NCBI GenBank assembly: GCA_019313825.1
Contig: JAFDAM010000020.1
Location: forward strand, 1 to 33,470
Direction of reading: 5' to 3'
Origin: Deltaproteobacteria bacterium
Lineage (GTDB): Bacteria; Desulfobacterota; DSM-4660; Desulfatiglandales; HGW-15
Length of the DNA: 33,470 bases
The number at the start of each line of letters is the position of its first letter. The first letter of the stretch is position 1. The position numbers and the translations under genes are program-made. Shown in pieces: positions 24,853 through 32,483 of the stretch. The notes under the pieces were generated by a model. That model ran no database searches. It saw only the letters and a list, made by a program, of their open reading frames with translations, and had not been told where the DNA came from.

Positions 24853-25793
24853 GATACCTTCTCCGCCTTCATCTTTCCCAGACCAAATGATGTCTGCTTG
24901 CCCAGATGAACTTTGGAGCAGAGATCGACAAGTGGCATATATTCACCGATTTTACCTTCATAGGTGATCGAACCCACCATGCCGCCCATGAGCATCGACT
25001 GTTCCTGTCGGAAGGAATAACGTCGCCAATCATACCATCTGAGGCTGTCTTCCACGATCCTTATCTCTTCTGACCTTTTGACAAGTCCCCTGTAGTCCAG
25101 TTCGGGTTCGCCTTCACCATAGCATTCGAAAAGCGAAGAAACCCTGCGCAACATAGCCCTTACCAGGACATGAAAAGGCAGATCGGCTTTAAGCCTGTTT
25201 TCAAATTTAAGGCGCATAGGGGTGACCATGTTTACTTTGAGCCTGAAGCTCTCTTGCGGCGAGAGATCCGCGGGTAAAAGGGAAATGTGCTCAAAAGTAT
25301 CGCCAGCGCGCAATTTCCGTTCGCTGCTGTTATAAACAGGCTTATCTCCAACCATTACAGACTCAAGTTTAAATAGTCCTCTTTTCCCATTAAGCCTTCG
25401 GCCTATGCCGATCTTTCCCATCTGTTCAAAGGCATAGATGAAATATGGGATACTATGGTTAACATCTCCAAAGAGCAGCAGGTTAAAATCAAAGGAGGAC
25501 CCTTCCTGAAAGTGAATGTCCGTATTGAGCGGAGGCTCGATGACAAAGGGGTTCGGTGGTCCTGAAATCCTTGCCCCCCTGGATGATTCTTCAGGTAATG
25601 GTTTTTCAAACACAACTGAGTATAAACATTTCCTGTTAAGCAAACACTGTCTGCACTCCTGTCTCTTAAGCGCACAGACAACGTTTTTCAGGGCATGGCC
25701 AAATGCTCCTCGAAATGTGGAGCCTTTGAAATACGGAAGCAGCGCATCGCTTGTAAGGCGGCATACGAGATGATATTTTCCGAAAAGCATCAT
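24849..25793 (-). CDS. cas6: Cas6 pre-crRNA endonuclease
   Basis: A 314-residue RAMP protein of the PF10040 Cas6 type. DALLPYFKGSTFRGAFGHAL at the N terminus is followed by a cysteine cluster (CALKRQECRQCLLNRKC), FEKPLPEE and PPNPFVIEPP. The C-terminal RAMP part has MGGMVGSITYEG and the Gly loop HLGKQTSFGLGKM. It would cut pre-crRNA inside the repeat to leave the ATTGAGAC handle. The catalytic His cannot be fixed by eye. The ribosome site is weak, and ATG at 25790 is an alternative. Confidence 0.9.
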   Translation of the reverse strand: MMLFGKYHLVCRLTSDALLPYFKGSTFRGAFGHALKNVVCALKRQECRQCLLNRKCLYSVVFEKPLPEESSRGARISGPPNPFVIEPPLNTDIHFQEGSSFDFNLLLFGDVNHSIPYFIYAFEQMGKIGIGRRLNGKRGLFKLESVMVGDKPVYNSSERKLRAGDTFEHISLLPADLSPQESFRLKVNMVTPMRLKFENRLKADLPFHVLVRAMLRRVSSLFECYGEGEPELDYRGLVKRSEEIRIVEDSLRWYDWRRYSFRQEQSMLMGGMVGSITYEGKIGEYMPLVDLCSKVHLGKQTSFGLGKMKAEKVS

Positions 25794-25866
25794 TCTTTTC
25801 AGCTAAGAAAAAAAGATTTCAATATTATCATGAAGAGGAACTTTATAAGGGATCAGTGGATTAATA

Positions 25867-25883
25867 AAGCATTGCAATGTTGC
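25867..25883 (-). promoter_or_regulatory. Shared cas-promoter motif upstream of cas6
   Basis: The plus strand reads AAGCATTGCAATGTTGC and lies within TTGCAATGTTGCAA (25872-25885), where TTGCAA occurs twice in one direction. It differs from the cas1 site at only two of 17 positions. It is 73 bases before the cas6 ATG, further than in cas1 and cmr1. Confidence 0.5.
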
Positions 25884-26242
25884 AATAGCATTAGTGTTAC
25901 AATTCTGTCTTTTACTTGTTTGTAGATGCCGCTTAACCCTGTTAAAAACAATTTAAAGTCAGACGAATAGTCAAGAATGATTATGATGTTAGGTGATGGG
26001 ATCTTAAATCTTATGTGTTATTGTGCTTTGCCTTTGATTCTTGGGATAATGATAATGTTATTTTTATTATCCAGATCATGTTTATTATCCTCAATGAAAT
26101 ACATATTACATTTACAGGTTAAAACATCAAGTCTAATTTATGACCTGATAAGGTATAAATATCGTATCTCTTAAACAATGGGTAGGTCTATTATACACTC
26201 CTCCGGTAGCTGAACGTTATATTGCAGCCTAAGAAAAAATTT
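25884..26242. other. Intergenic stretch without a convincing gene
   Basis: An AT-rich stretch. A plus-strand frame at 25977-26174 would encode a hydrophobic peptide, but it has no ribosome site and its composition follows the AT-rich base content. I see no convincing gene, RNA or mobile element. Confidence 0.4.
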
Positions 26243-26356
26243 ATGGCGTATCTCAAATTAAATGGTTTCATAAGGGCCGGGGTTGACCAGGCCAGGTTTG
26301 TCATTTATGATCTAAGCCTTGAGGCCAAAGGATTAATCATCAACAAGGAAAGATGA
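26243..26356 (+). CDS. Possible small ORF or gene remnant before the AddB-like gene
   Basis: A 37-codon frame, MAYLKLNGFIRAGVDQARF followed by VIYDLSLEAKGLIINKER, has balanced protein-like composition. The frame is open upstream to a TAG at 26207-26209, so it may be the 3' remnant of a longer gene. The ribosome site is weak. A 24-codon frame starts at 26360 and overlaps the next gene's start. No family is recognised. Confidence 0.25.
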   Translation: MAYLKLNGFIRAGVDQARFVIYDLSLEAKGLIINKER

Positions 26357-26420
26357 TACATGGAAACCGATTTGAAACAATCAGAGACTTGTCAGAGTTG
26401 TATAAGGATCGATTTGAATA

Positions 26421-29400
26421 ATGGGCAGGGTTAGCTATCTTGTGGGCCGTAGCGTTGATGCAAGGCAGAGTCTTCTGGCCGGGAAGATGGCCTCGCATGG
26501 GCAGGCGTCCGTCCTGCACCTTGTTCCCACAAGGGGGAGGGTCATGGAGCTTGAGGCGGATGACGGGTTCTGGCTCAGGAGGAGGGTGGATACCTTAACC
26601 GGTATTATATATCGGATCTTTGAAGAGAATGTCAGGTTTGAGCGGTTCAAGGATTACAGGTCTATCGATGATACTGTACGATCCCTGCTTGTAGAGAAGA
26701 TCTTGAAGCAAAGGGGGGCACAGCCTGACGGGCTCCCTTATTTTTCCCGCCTTTTATCGGACCGTAATCAAGAGATCGATTTCCCCGGAATATACAGGAC
26801 TATCTCCGGATTCTTCTCCCAGCTCGTGAGGAATAATATCCAGGACAGGTTTGTCCAGGAACTGGAAGGCAGGATAATAAGACTGGACCAGAGAGCGCCC
26901 GGCACGGGCGAAGAGCGATATGCCCTGGAAAGTGATCTGACGTGGCTCTTTGGGGATTATGAGGAGATCAAGAGGGAGATCAGGGGATATGATGAGGATG
27001 ATCTCATATCCGGTGTCAGATCCTTTTTAAAGGATGGCGGCATACCCCATGTCTTGACCGATATGGAGGTCATCGTATTTGACGGCTTTATCCACCTGTC
27101 GCGGGTTGAGGAGGATATTCTCTTCCATCTATTCAACCATGTCGATGAGGTGTGGTGGCTCCTTGATTATGACAGCCTGACAGAAGACCCGATCAATGGA
27201 TTTAAGAGATCAAGCGGGAGAGATGCCTGGTGGCATTGGGAGGATAAGGGTCATATAGGAGATGCCCATGAAGGTCGCCATGAGGCATACCGGATCTTTG
27301 TCCCCCTGGTGTCCCTGATGGAGAGGCTGGAAGACGCGGGCGTTGATACACAGGTAGAGAGGGCCGATGAAGCGCCTTTCCCCAATCCGGTCGCCGGAGG
27401 TATCTACTTCCATGGGCTGATGGATGAGATACCCGCAGACAGTCTAAAAATCAGGTCCTTTGCCAACAGGGTGGATGAGATACGTGCCATTGCAGGTGAG
27501 ATCAAGAGAATTATCCATGAAGACAGTATGGACGCGTCCCAAGATCTCGGGAAGATGAGGGTTATCTTCCCTGACCTGAATGACTATTCCTCTATCATCT
27601 CTGAGATATTTTCCGAGTATGGACTACCGGTAAGCCTTACAAAGGGACTTCCCCTGTCATCGCATCCTGTCTCCAACATTTTCCTGTGTATCTTTGATGT
27701 GTCATTGAACCATTTTAACCGGGAGGATATCTTTCGTCTCTTTTCTTCAGGCCTGATACAGGTGCGACATTCTCATGGCTTGAATAGAGATGATGACCGG
27801 TTTAAGTGGTTAAAAGAGAGATATCTCCTTACAGGTGATGACTTCTTCGAAATTAAAAAGTTCTTTGAGGAGAATCCCGGAGAACAGGTTTTGTATGATC
27901 TGGATATATCAATATTTGATGGGGTGGCCCGTAGATGCGGACTTAATAATTTGGGGGATGACCTGTCAGGGCTGGGGGAGAGGGGTATCCTGTGGGTAAG
28001 GGAATTTTATCAGGATCGGTGCAGGGATGCAAGGGGCGGCATGGAAAAGGATAAACTGCGTCTTGAATACTATGGATTTCTTATCCAGGCAGATCTGCTG
28101 GAACAGAGACTGAGATCCTTTCAGGCCCTTGCCAATCAGACTAGTCCACAGGGAATATTGGAGCGGTTTTTCCGTATCCTCGAGATGCTGGGGTTCCCGG
28201 AGAATATTGTGGATGTGCTGGATAGACCATCCGACCTTAATCCCAATATGATAAGGGAGATGGTAAAGCGGGATGTAAAGTCATATTCCATTCTAAGGGA
28301 CCTGGTTCAGACCAGCGCAGGGGAGCTGCGGATCGCCGGGGAGCTTTTTCAGATCAGGGAAGGCCGTGATCTCCTTTCCCGATTCTCTTCTATATTCCGG
28401 CACAGGCTCAACAGCGCCTATCTGCTTGATGAGAGCAATCCGAATGTCATACGCGTCTCCCAGTGGTTGGAGACCAGGGGAAGATCCTTTGATTACATCT
28501 TCAGCGGGGGGCTGACCGCGGACAGGTTCCCCCTTAGAGAGGATATGAATTTTATCCTGCCTGATTCTCCCAATAGGATGTTCAGGATACCGGACCTGAT
28601 AGACCAGTCAAGGCACCTGTTCAGCCATCTTCTCAGAAACTATCGAAAGAGGCTCTACGTCTCATATCCCAGATATACGGAAGAGAAAGAGGTCCAGCCT
28701 TCACCAATGCTTGCAGATATTGAATCAATGATAGATAGCCGTATCTCCCCTGAAACCGGGTCCGGCACACTTGAGGAGATCTTCAGATGGGAGGACAATC
28801 CCTATCTCTCATCTGAAGGGGAGATGTTAAACGCCACAATCAGTAAAGGAGGGGCATCTGAAAAGAAAGGGGACAAATTCTTTCCGTTAGAGCAGGTCAT
28901 ATTAAGGGATGAATCACCTGTTGAAGAGATTGTCAGGGGGATCAATGCGCTTGAATCACGACGGGCCTCGGACGGATTTTTTGAATACGACGGGCTGATA
29001 AGAGGATCGGCCAGGTTCGGTGAGTTTCTGAATGGGAGAGATAATATCTTTTCTCCTTCACAGCTGGAGACCCTGGCCAACTGTCCCATGCGCTATATGT
29101 TTGAGCGCATTTATGGTCTGGAGGTTATGGAGGAGCTTGGCTCCGAAGTCTCTCCTATGGATATGGGAGAACATCTCCATGCCGTACTGCGGATCTTTTT
29201 CAAAGGGCTGCGGGATGAGGCAAAGAATGTCTATGACTTGGGCCTTGCTCAGGCATTTTCTCTGGCCGGGGAGGTGGCTGAAGCCTATTTAAAAAAACAC
29301 TCCCTGTTGAATAGAATGGAGTTTTTCGAACCCCAGAAACGGGGGTTCCTGGAGGGATTGGATCAGGATATGACAGGTCCGTCACAGGATTCAGAAGAGA

Positions 29401-30221
29401 GGGAAGGTGTCTTTGCCCGACTTCTCCGTTTTGAGGAGAGAGAGTTCAGGGACAGGATACCTGAAGGCCTGGAATACGGATTCGGGCATAAAGAGGATTC
29501 TCCTGTCCGGTTGGGAAAGACCGGGATAAGGGGTTATATTGACCGCTTTGATAGGAATAAAGAAAATAGGGATAAGGTCTATATCTATGATTACAAGAGC
29601 GGAAAGATTCCGTTGTCCAATATGGTAAAAAAGGGTCTTTCGTTTCAGTTGCCCGCCTATATGAGGGCCCTGAGGTCAGGGCGGAAATCTGCGGCCTTCT
29701 ATGCGTTGAATAGAGATGTCCTTTTAAAGGAGAGTCCTCTTAAGCAAACTATAGTTGATCATGGAGATGGGGTTAAAGGCCTTGATATTACCGGAGTTCG
29801 ATTGACAGATGACTTTGCTGATGAACTGATGGAGATACTGGAAAACGGGCGTTTTCACCACTCTGCTGACGAGATGAACTGCCATTATTGTGAATTCAGA
29901 TACGCGTGCCATAAGGATACGAGAAGGATGAATCACCTGCTGGATTCGGGAGCGGATCATCAGGTCTATTCGGGGAGAAAGAACTTTGAAAGATGGAAGA
30001 AGGTGGATGCATTTCAAAAGGAATGGAAGACCGCTTCGCAGAGCATGCAAAAGGCGTTTAACCTGAAGACCGAATCAGGCAGGAGGGGACATTTTGAAGC
30101 TGTCGTGAGATTCAGGAAAAAGATAGAAGATGACCGGGATTCATTGCCCTTTCATGGTGACTATATCGATGAACTCCTTCATGAGATAGGAGATTTTGAA
30201 AAACGATATCTGACCCTATAG
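26421..30221 (+). CDS. AddB-like PD-(D/E)XK nuclease with a degenerate ATPase site
   Basis: A 1266-residue protein of the AddB/RecB-like nuclease group. The N terminus (YLVGRSVDARQSLLAGKM, then SVLHLVPTRGR) occupies the place of a helicase motif I but lacks GxGKS, as in AddB. The C-terminal nuclease starts at SPSQLETLANCPMRYMFERI (C888). It continues with GEHLHAVLR and GYIDRFDR (D1041), then YIYDYKSGK (D1057, K1059), and closes with NCHYCEFRYAC (C1154, C1157, C1163). Together these cysteines match the AddB iron-sulphur cluster. AddB works with AddA in double-strand break repair, but no AddA is adjacent: the next gene is a tRNA. It might act alone or with a distant partner. Confidence 0.85.
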   Translation: MGRVSYLVGRSVDARQSLLAGKMASHGQASVLHLVPTRGRVMELEADDGFWLRRRVDTLTGIIYRIFEENVRFERFKDYRSIDDTVRSLLVEKILKQRGAQPDGLPYFSRLLSDRNQEIDFPGIYRTISGFFSQLVRNNIQDRFVQELEGRIIRLDQRAPGTGEERYALESDLTWLFGDYEEIKREIRGYDEDDLISGVRSFLKDGGIPHVLTDMEVIVFDGFIHLSRVEEDILFHLFNHVDEVWWLLDYDSLTEDPINGFKRSSGRDAWWHWEDKGHIGDAHEGRHEAYRIFVPLVSLMERLEDAGVDTQVERADEAPFPNPVAGGIYFHGLMDEIPADSLKIRSFANRVDEIRAIAGEIKRIIHEDSMDASQDLGKMRVIFPDLNDYSSIISEIFSEYGLPVSLTKGLPLSSHPVSNIFLCIFDVSLNHFNREDIFRLFSSGLIQVRHSHGLNRDDDRFKWLKERYLLTGDDFFEIKKFFEENPGEQVLYDLDISIFDGVARRCGLNNLGDDLSGLGERGILWVREFYQDRCRDARGGMEKDKLRLEYYGFLIQADLLEQRLRSFQALANQTSPQGILERFFRILEMLGFPENIVDVLDRPSDLNPNMIREMVKRDVKSYSILRDLVQTSAGELRIAGELFQIREGRDLLSRFSSIFRHRLNSAYLLDESNPNVIRVSQWLETRGRSFDYIFSGGLTADRFPLREDMNFILPDSPNRMFRIPDLIDQSRHLFSHLLRNYRKRLYVSYPRYTEEKEVQPSPMLADIESMIDSRISPETGSGTLEEIFRWEDNPYLSSEGEMLNATISKGGASEKKGDKFFPLEQVILRDESPVEEIVRGINALESRRASDGFFEYDGLIRGSARFGEFLNGRDNIFSPSQLETLANCPMRYMFERIYGLEVMEELGSEVSPMDMGEHLHAVLRIFFKGLRDEAKNVYDLGLAQAFSLAGEVAEAYLKKHSLLNRMEFFEPQKRGFLEGLDQDMTGPSQDSEEREGVFARLLRFEEREFRDRIPEGLEYGFGHKEDSPVRLGKTGIRGYIDRFDRNKENRDKVYIYDYKSGKIPLSNMVKKGLSFQLPAYMRALRSGRKSAAFYALNRDVLLKESPLKQTIVDHGDGVKGLDITGVRLTDDFADELMEILENGRFHHSADEMNCHYCEFRYACHKDTRRMNHLLDSGADHQVYSGRKNFERWKKVDAFQKEWKTASQSMQKAFNLKTESGRRGHFEAVVRFRKKIEDDRDSLPFHGDYIDELLHEIGDFEKRYLTL

Positions 30222-30271
30222 GCCTGCCTCTATCACTTCAGCCTGAAAAGGACAGTCTCAACCGGCAATGC

Positions 30272-30383
30272 ATAATAATAAGGTTCAAGGTTCAGAGTTC
30301 ACGGTTCAGGGGTTAAAAGATTTCGAGATGTAGATGTGTTTTGCCATGTGCCGTGCGCCTTGAGCCTTTAGCCTTATTATATA
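30272..30383. repeat. Small inverted-repeat element with GGTTCA units
   Basis: ATAATAAGG (30275-30283) and CCTTATTAT (30372-30380) are exact inverse copies, and GGTTCAAGG next to CCTTGAGCC nearly extends the stem. Inside are degenerate units of GGTTCA (AAGGTTCAAGGTTCAGAGTT and on). Such TTCAAGG-rich elements are often dispersed between genes. Coding is not apparent. Confidence 0.45.
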
Positions 30384-30392
30384 TCGTCTTGA

Positions 30393-30506
30393 AGAGATCC
30401 CTCCATGGCGGGACCTCCTAGGGTCGATACACCCTTTTAGGGTGCAAACAAAGCCACGTCCTTCTTCCCGCTTTACGGGAAATCTTCGATGGGCGTGGAT
30501 TTTTTA
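30393..30506 (+). ncRNA. Structured RNA candidate ending in an intrinsic terminator
   Basis: Consecutive hairpins can be drawn: TCCC/GGGA (30398-30413), or alternatively GACC/GGGTC (30412-30425); CACCC/GGGTG with a TTTTA loop (30430-30444); and a terminal structure. The last has an outer stem CCACGTCC/GGGCGTGG (30454-30461 and 30491-30498) and an inner hairpin TTCCCG/CGGGAA, and is followed by six T. The final part is a good intrinsic terminator for the plus strand, either for the AddB-like gene or for a separate small RNA. No known RNA family is recognised. Confidence 0.45.
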
Positions 30507-30630
30507 CTAAAGATTTGCTTCTAACCCGTTCGCCATTGAAAAGAGACCCCCACCGACCATCTTTAGGACACAAATTTTATTAGTGCAAAATCCTAACCGG
30601 ACATTAGTGACGGACAATAGTAAAAATTGA

Positions 30631-30659
30631 TAGACAGGAGAAAAAAAAGAGACTATATT
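30631..30659 (+). promoter_or_regulatory. Promoter of tRNA-Thr
   Basis: TAGACA (30631-30636), a 17-base spacer and TATATT (30654-30659) each match the sigma-70 hexamers at five of six positions. The tRNA begins 19 bases after the -10. Confidence 0.55.
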
Positions 30660-30677
30660 TTATACCCTGTTGGCCGG

Positions 30678-30753
30678 GCCACCGTAGCTCAGATGGCAGA
30701 GCACCTCACTCGTAATGAGGATGTCCGCGGTTCGATTCCGCGCGGTGGCTCCA
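30678..30753 (+). tRNA. tRNA-Thr, anticodon CGT
   Basis: A 76-base cloverleaf. The acceptor stem GCCACCG pairs with CGGTGGC. The D arm is AGCTCAGATGGCAGAGC. The anticodon stem CCTCA/TGAGG encloses loop CTCGTAA with anticodon CGT, reading ACG (Thr). The T arm holds GGTTCGATTCC. The discriminator T and an encoded CCA end the gene at 30753. Confidence 0.97.
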
Positions 30754-30785
30754 TTGATTTCAACCACTTATACAGCCTCATTTTT

Positions 30786-30849
30786 TACCCCTTCTGAAAA
30801 AGTCTCCAAATTGTCTCCTACCCGCCCTACACTAATTTTTCAAGGGGTA
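30786..30849. repeat. Inverted repeat downstream of tRNA-Thr
   Basis: TACCCCTTCTGAAAAA (30786-30801) and TTTTTCAAGGGGTA (30836-30849) are inverse copies except for a two-base insertion. The enclosed bases contain GTCTCC twice. The placement just after a tRNA recalls integration-site remnants, but no integrase gene is present in the window. The left arm with the preceding T run may also end tRNA transcription. Confidence 0.35.
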
Positions 30850-30930
30850 GGTATCTCACTCATATTGGCACAGAGGGGTTTTGCAAGTAGCTAAAGGGCA
30901 GCAATCAGACTGAAAGGAAGTGAGTCAAGC

Positions 30931-32241
30931 ATGATTTCATTTATCTCTACCTTCCCCCCTATCATATGCGGTATTGGCACCTACACGAAATATATTACAG
31001 ACCACATATCTAAAAAACATTGGAGGGTCATCTCTTTTGATTTGAATAACTTTCCCACATCAAAGGAGACTTTAAGTCCAAAGCTTACGTCTCAAGTAGA
31101 CTACTGCCTCTCATTTCCTTATCCATCGCTTCCATCCATATCCAAGAACGATCTTCTCTGGTTGCAACATTCCTTCGGCATGTGGGGTGATGTCAATGAT
31201 CATTTTTTAAGCCTTCTGCGAGAAGCAAAGAGAAGAGGCAACAAAGTAGTAGCAAGTTTCCATACGATCCATTTTGAAACAGAAGAAACGCCTTGTGGTA
31301 TGTGCCGAAATGAAGAACAATCGCTCAGGGAGATTCTCCCATTGGTGGATGCCCTTACCGTATTCACTGATGGAGCTCATAGGGCTGTAATGAATGCATT
31401 TCCTGAGTTTGTCCATAAGATAATGGTCTTAAGGCATGGAGTTCATCTATATCCCAAAATAGATCCACTGCTGGCAAGAAAAAGGGTTTTCTCTTATTTG
31501 ATCAATGAAGCCGCGATACCTCCCCTCCAAAAAAAGGAACTAAAGATAGCTGAAGCCCTGTTCTATTTAAAAAATTCAATTCTGATCGGTAACTATGGAT
31601 TCATCACTTCGGATAAGGATCCCTTGCAACTTTTCGAACTCGGGAGACTCGTTCAAGAAAGGCTTCCCGATCACCGGGTAGTAACCCTCTTTGCAGGTAT
31701 CATCCAAAGAACAAATGATGGATCGCCACATAAAGGAATTCCGATACTTGAAGCCTTGAGATCCAGTCATAATGGAAAATACAACTTTTTCTTTAAGGTC
31801 TATGTTCCTGAAGACATTTTTCCAATCGCTTTCAGAGCCCTCGATTTTGCTGTTTTTTGGTGTCATAATGCCACTCAATCAGGCAGGTTAGCGCACGCGC
31901 AGGGGACAGGAGTCTTTATTACCGGCAGAGATTGTGAAGGAATAGGAGAGACTCTCAAACTCTCCGGCTTGCCTGCGGCTGAATCGTTAAGTGAACTGGC
32001 CGAAATAATTGCTGAGGTGGTTTTGGAACCCGGCATGAAGAAGGAATTAGAAAATCAAAGCTGGCAGTATGCCCAACGTTACTCTTTCGCAATGCAGGCG
32101 AAAAAACATCTATTGATTGAGAAAATATTGGCCCGAGGAATGGATTTACCCCCTTTGGATGCAGGGGTGGCCTTACAGATCCGAGGGAAAAAATCGGAAA
32201 GAGGTTATAATTCCAACCACCTTGGCCAGAACTATCATTAG
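30931..32241 (+). CDS. GT-B glycosyltransferase, GT4-like
   Basis: A 436-residue cytoplasmic protein with a two-Rossmann GT-B layout. The N terminus ISTFPPIICGIGTYTKYI matches the TFPPxxCGIAxFT start of a group of GT4-like transferases. The acceptor half includes NKVVASFHTIHFE and LVDALTVFTDGAHRAV, then VLRHGVH. The donor half shows NYGFITSDKDPLQLFELGRL and YVPEDIFPIAFRALDFAVF, then ATQSGRLAHAQGTGVFIT. A good ribosome site (AGGAAGTGA) precedes the ATG. The GH130 gene downstream suggests work on a mannose-containing glycan or its storage, but the sugar is not known. Confidence 0.8.
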   Translation: MISFISTFPPIICGIGTYTKYITDHISKKHWRVISFDLNNFPTSKETLSPKLTSQVDYCLSFPYPSLPSISKNDLLWLQHSFGMWGDVNDHFLSLLREAKRRGNKVVASFHTIHFETEETPCGMCRNEEQSLREILPLVDALTVFTDGAHRAVMNAFPEFVHKIMVLRHGVHLYPKIDPLLARKRVFSYLINEAAIPPLQKKELKIAEALFYLKNSILIGNYGFITSDKDPLQLFELGRLVQERLPDHRVVTLFAGIIQRTNDGSPHKGIPILEALRSSHNGKYNFFFKVYVPEDIFPIAFRALDFAVFWCHNATQSGRLAHAQGTGVFITGRDCEGIGETLKLSGLPAAESLSELAEIIAEVVLEPGMKKELENQSWQYAQRYSFAMQAKKHLLIEKILARGMDLPPLDAGVALQIRGKKSERGYNSNHLGQNYH

Positions 32242-32263
32242 ATACCTCAAAGCGCCTTTTTGA

Positions 32264-32437
32264 AAAGGAAGCCGAATCATCCCATCGATCCTCAACATAG
32301 AATATGAAAAGTCTTTCGGTATAAGATGTGTGGCCGAGGAGGGTAAAAAGGAAAAAATACGCATTCCTAACCTAAAGCTGTGGCATGATTTTTGCTTTAC
32401 AAAAACTGTTAAAGTTCTGTCAAACGAGACCGAGTAA
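32264..32437 (+). pseudogene. Possible gene remnant between the glycosyltransferase and GH130 genes
   Basis: A 57-codon stop-free frame without a start reads SILNIEYEKSFGIRC, IRIPNLKLWHDFCF and VKVLSNETE before a TAA. It has a protein-like composition and is in another frame from the glycosyltransferase. It may be the tail of a lost gene, or chance. It overlaps the sigma-54 promoter. Confidence 0.25.
32381..32396 (+). promoter_or_regulatory. Sigma-54 promoter upstream of GH130
   Basis: TGGCATG-N4-TTGCT fits the RpoN consensus, with GG and GC separated by exactly 10 bases (32382-32383 and 32394-32395). Transcription would start near 32407, about 77 bases before the GH130 start. It implies control by an enhancer-binding activator. 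Confidence 0.6.
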
Positions 32438-32483
32438 TAAATTTAAGAGAATAAATGTTTCAATGTAAAAAAGAAGAAGATAT

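Noticed and set aside
30440-30458. GGGTGCAAACAAAGCCACG resembles the cyclic di-GMP riboswitch core
   Set aside because: The required upstream GGGCAAACC element and the second stem with its receptor are absent, and no downstream gene is positioned to be controlled.
30866-30885. TGGCACA...TTTTGCA upstream of the glycosyltransferase as a sigma-54 promoter
   Set aside because: GG and GC are separated by 14 bases rather than 10, so it does not fit RpoN spacing.
30754-30930. A genomic-island attachment site at tRNA-Thr
   Set aside because: No integrase and no second copy of the tRNA 3' end are found in the window; only an inverted repeat and a doubled GTCTCC are present.
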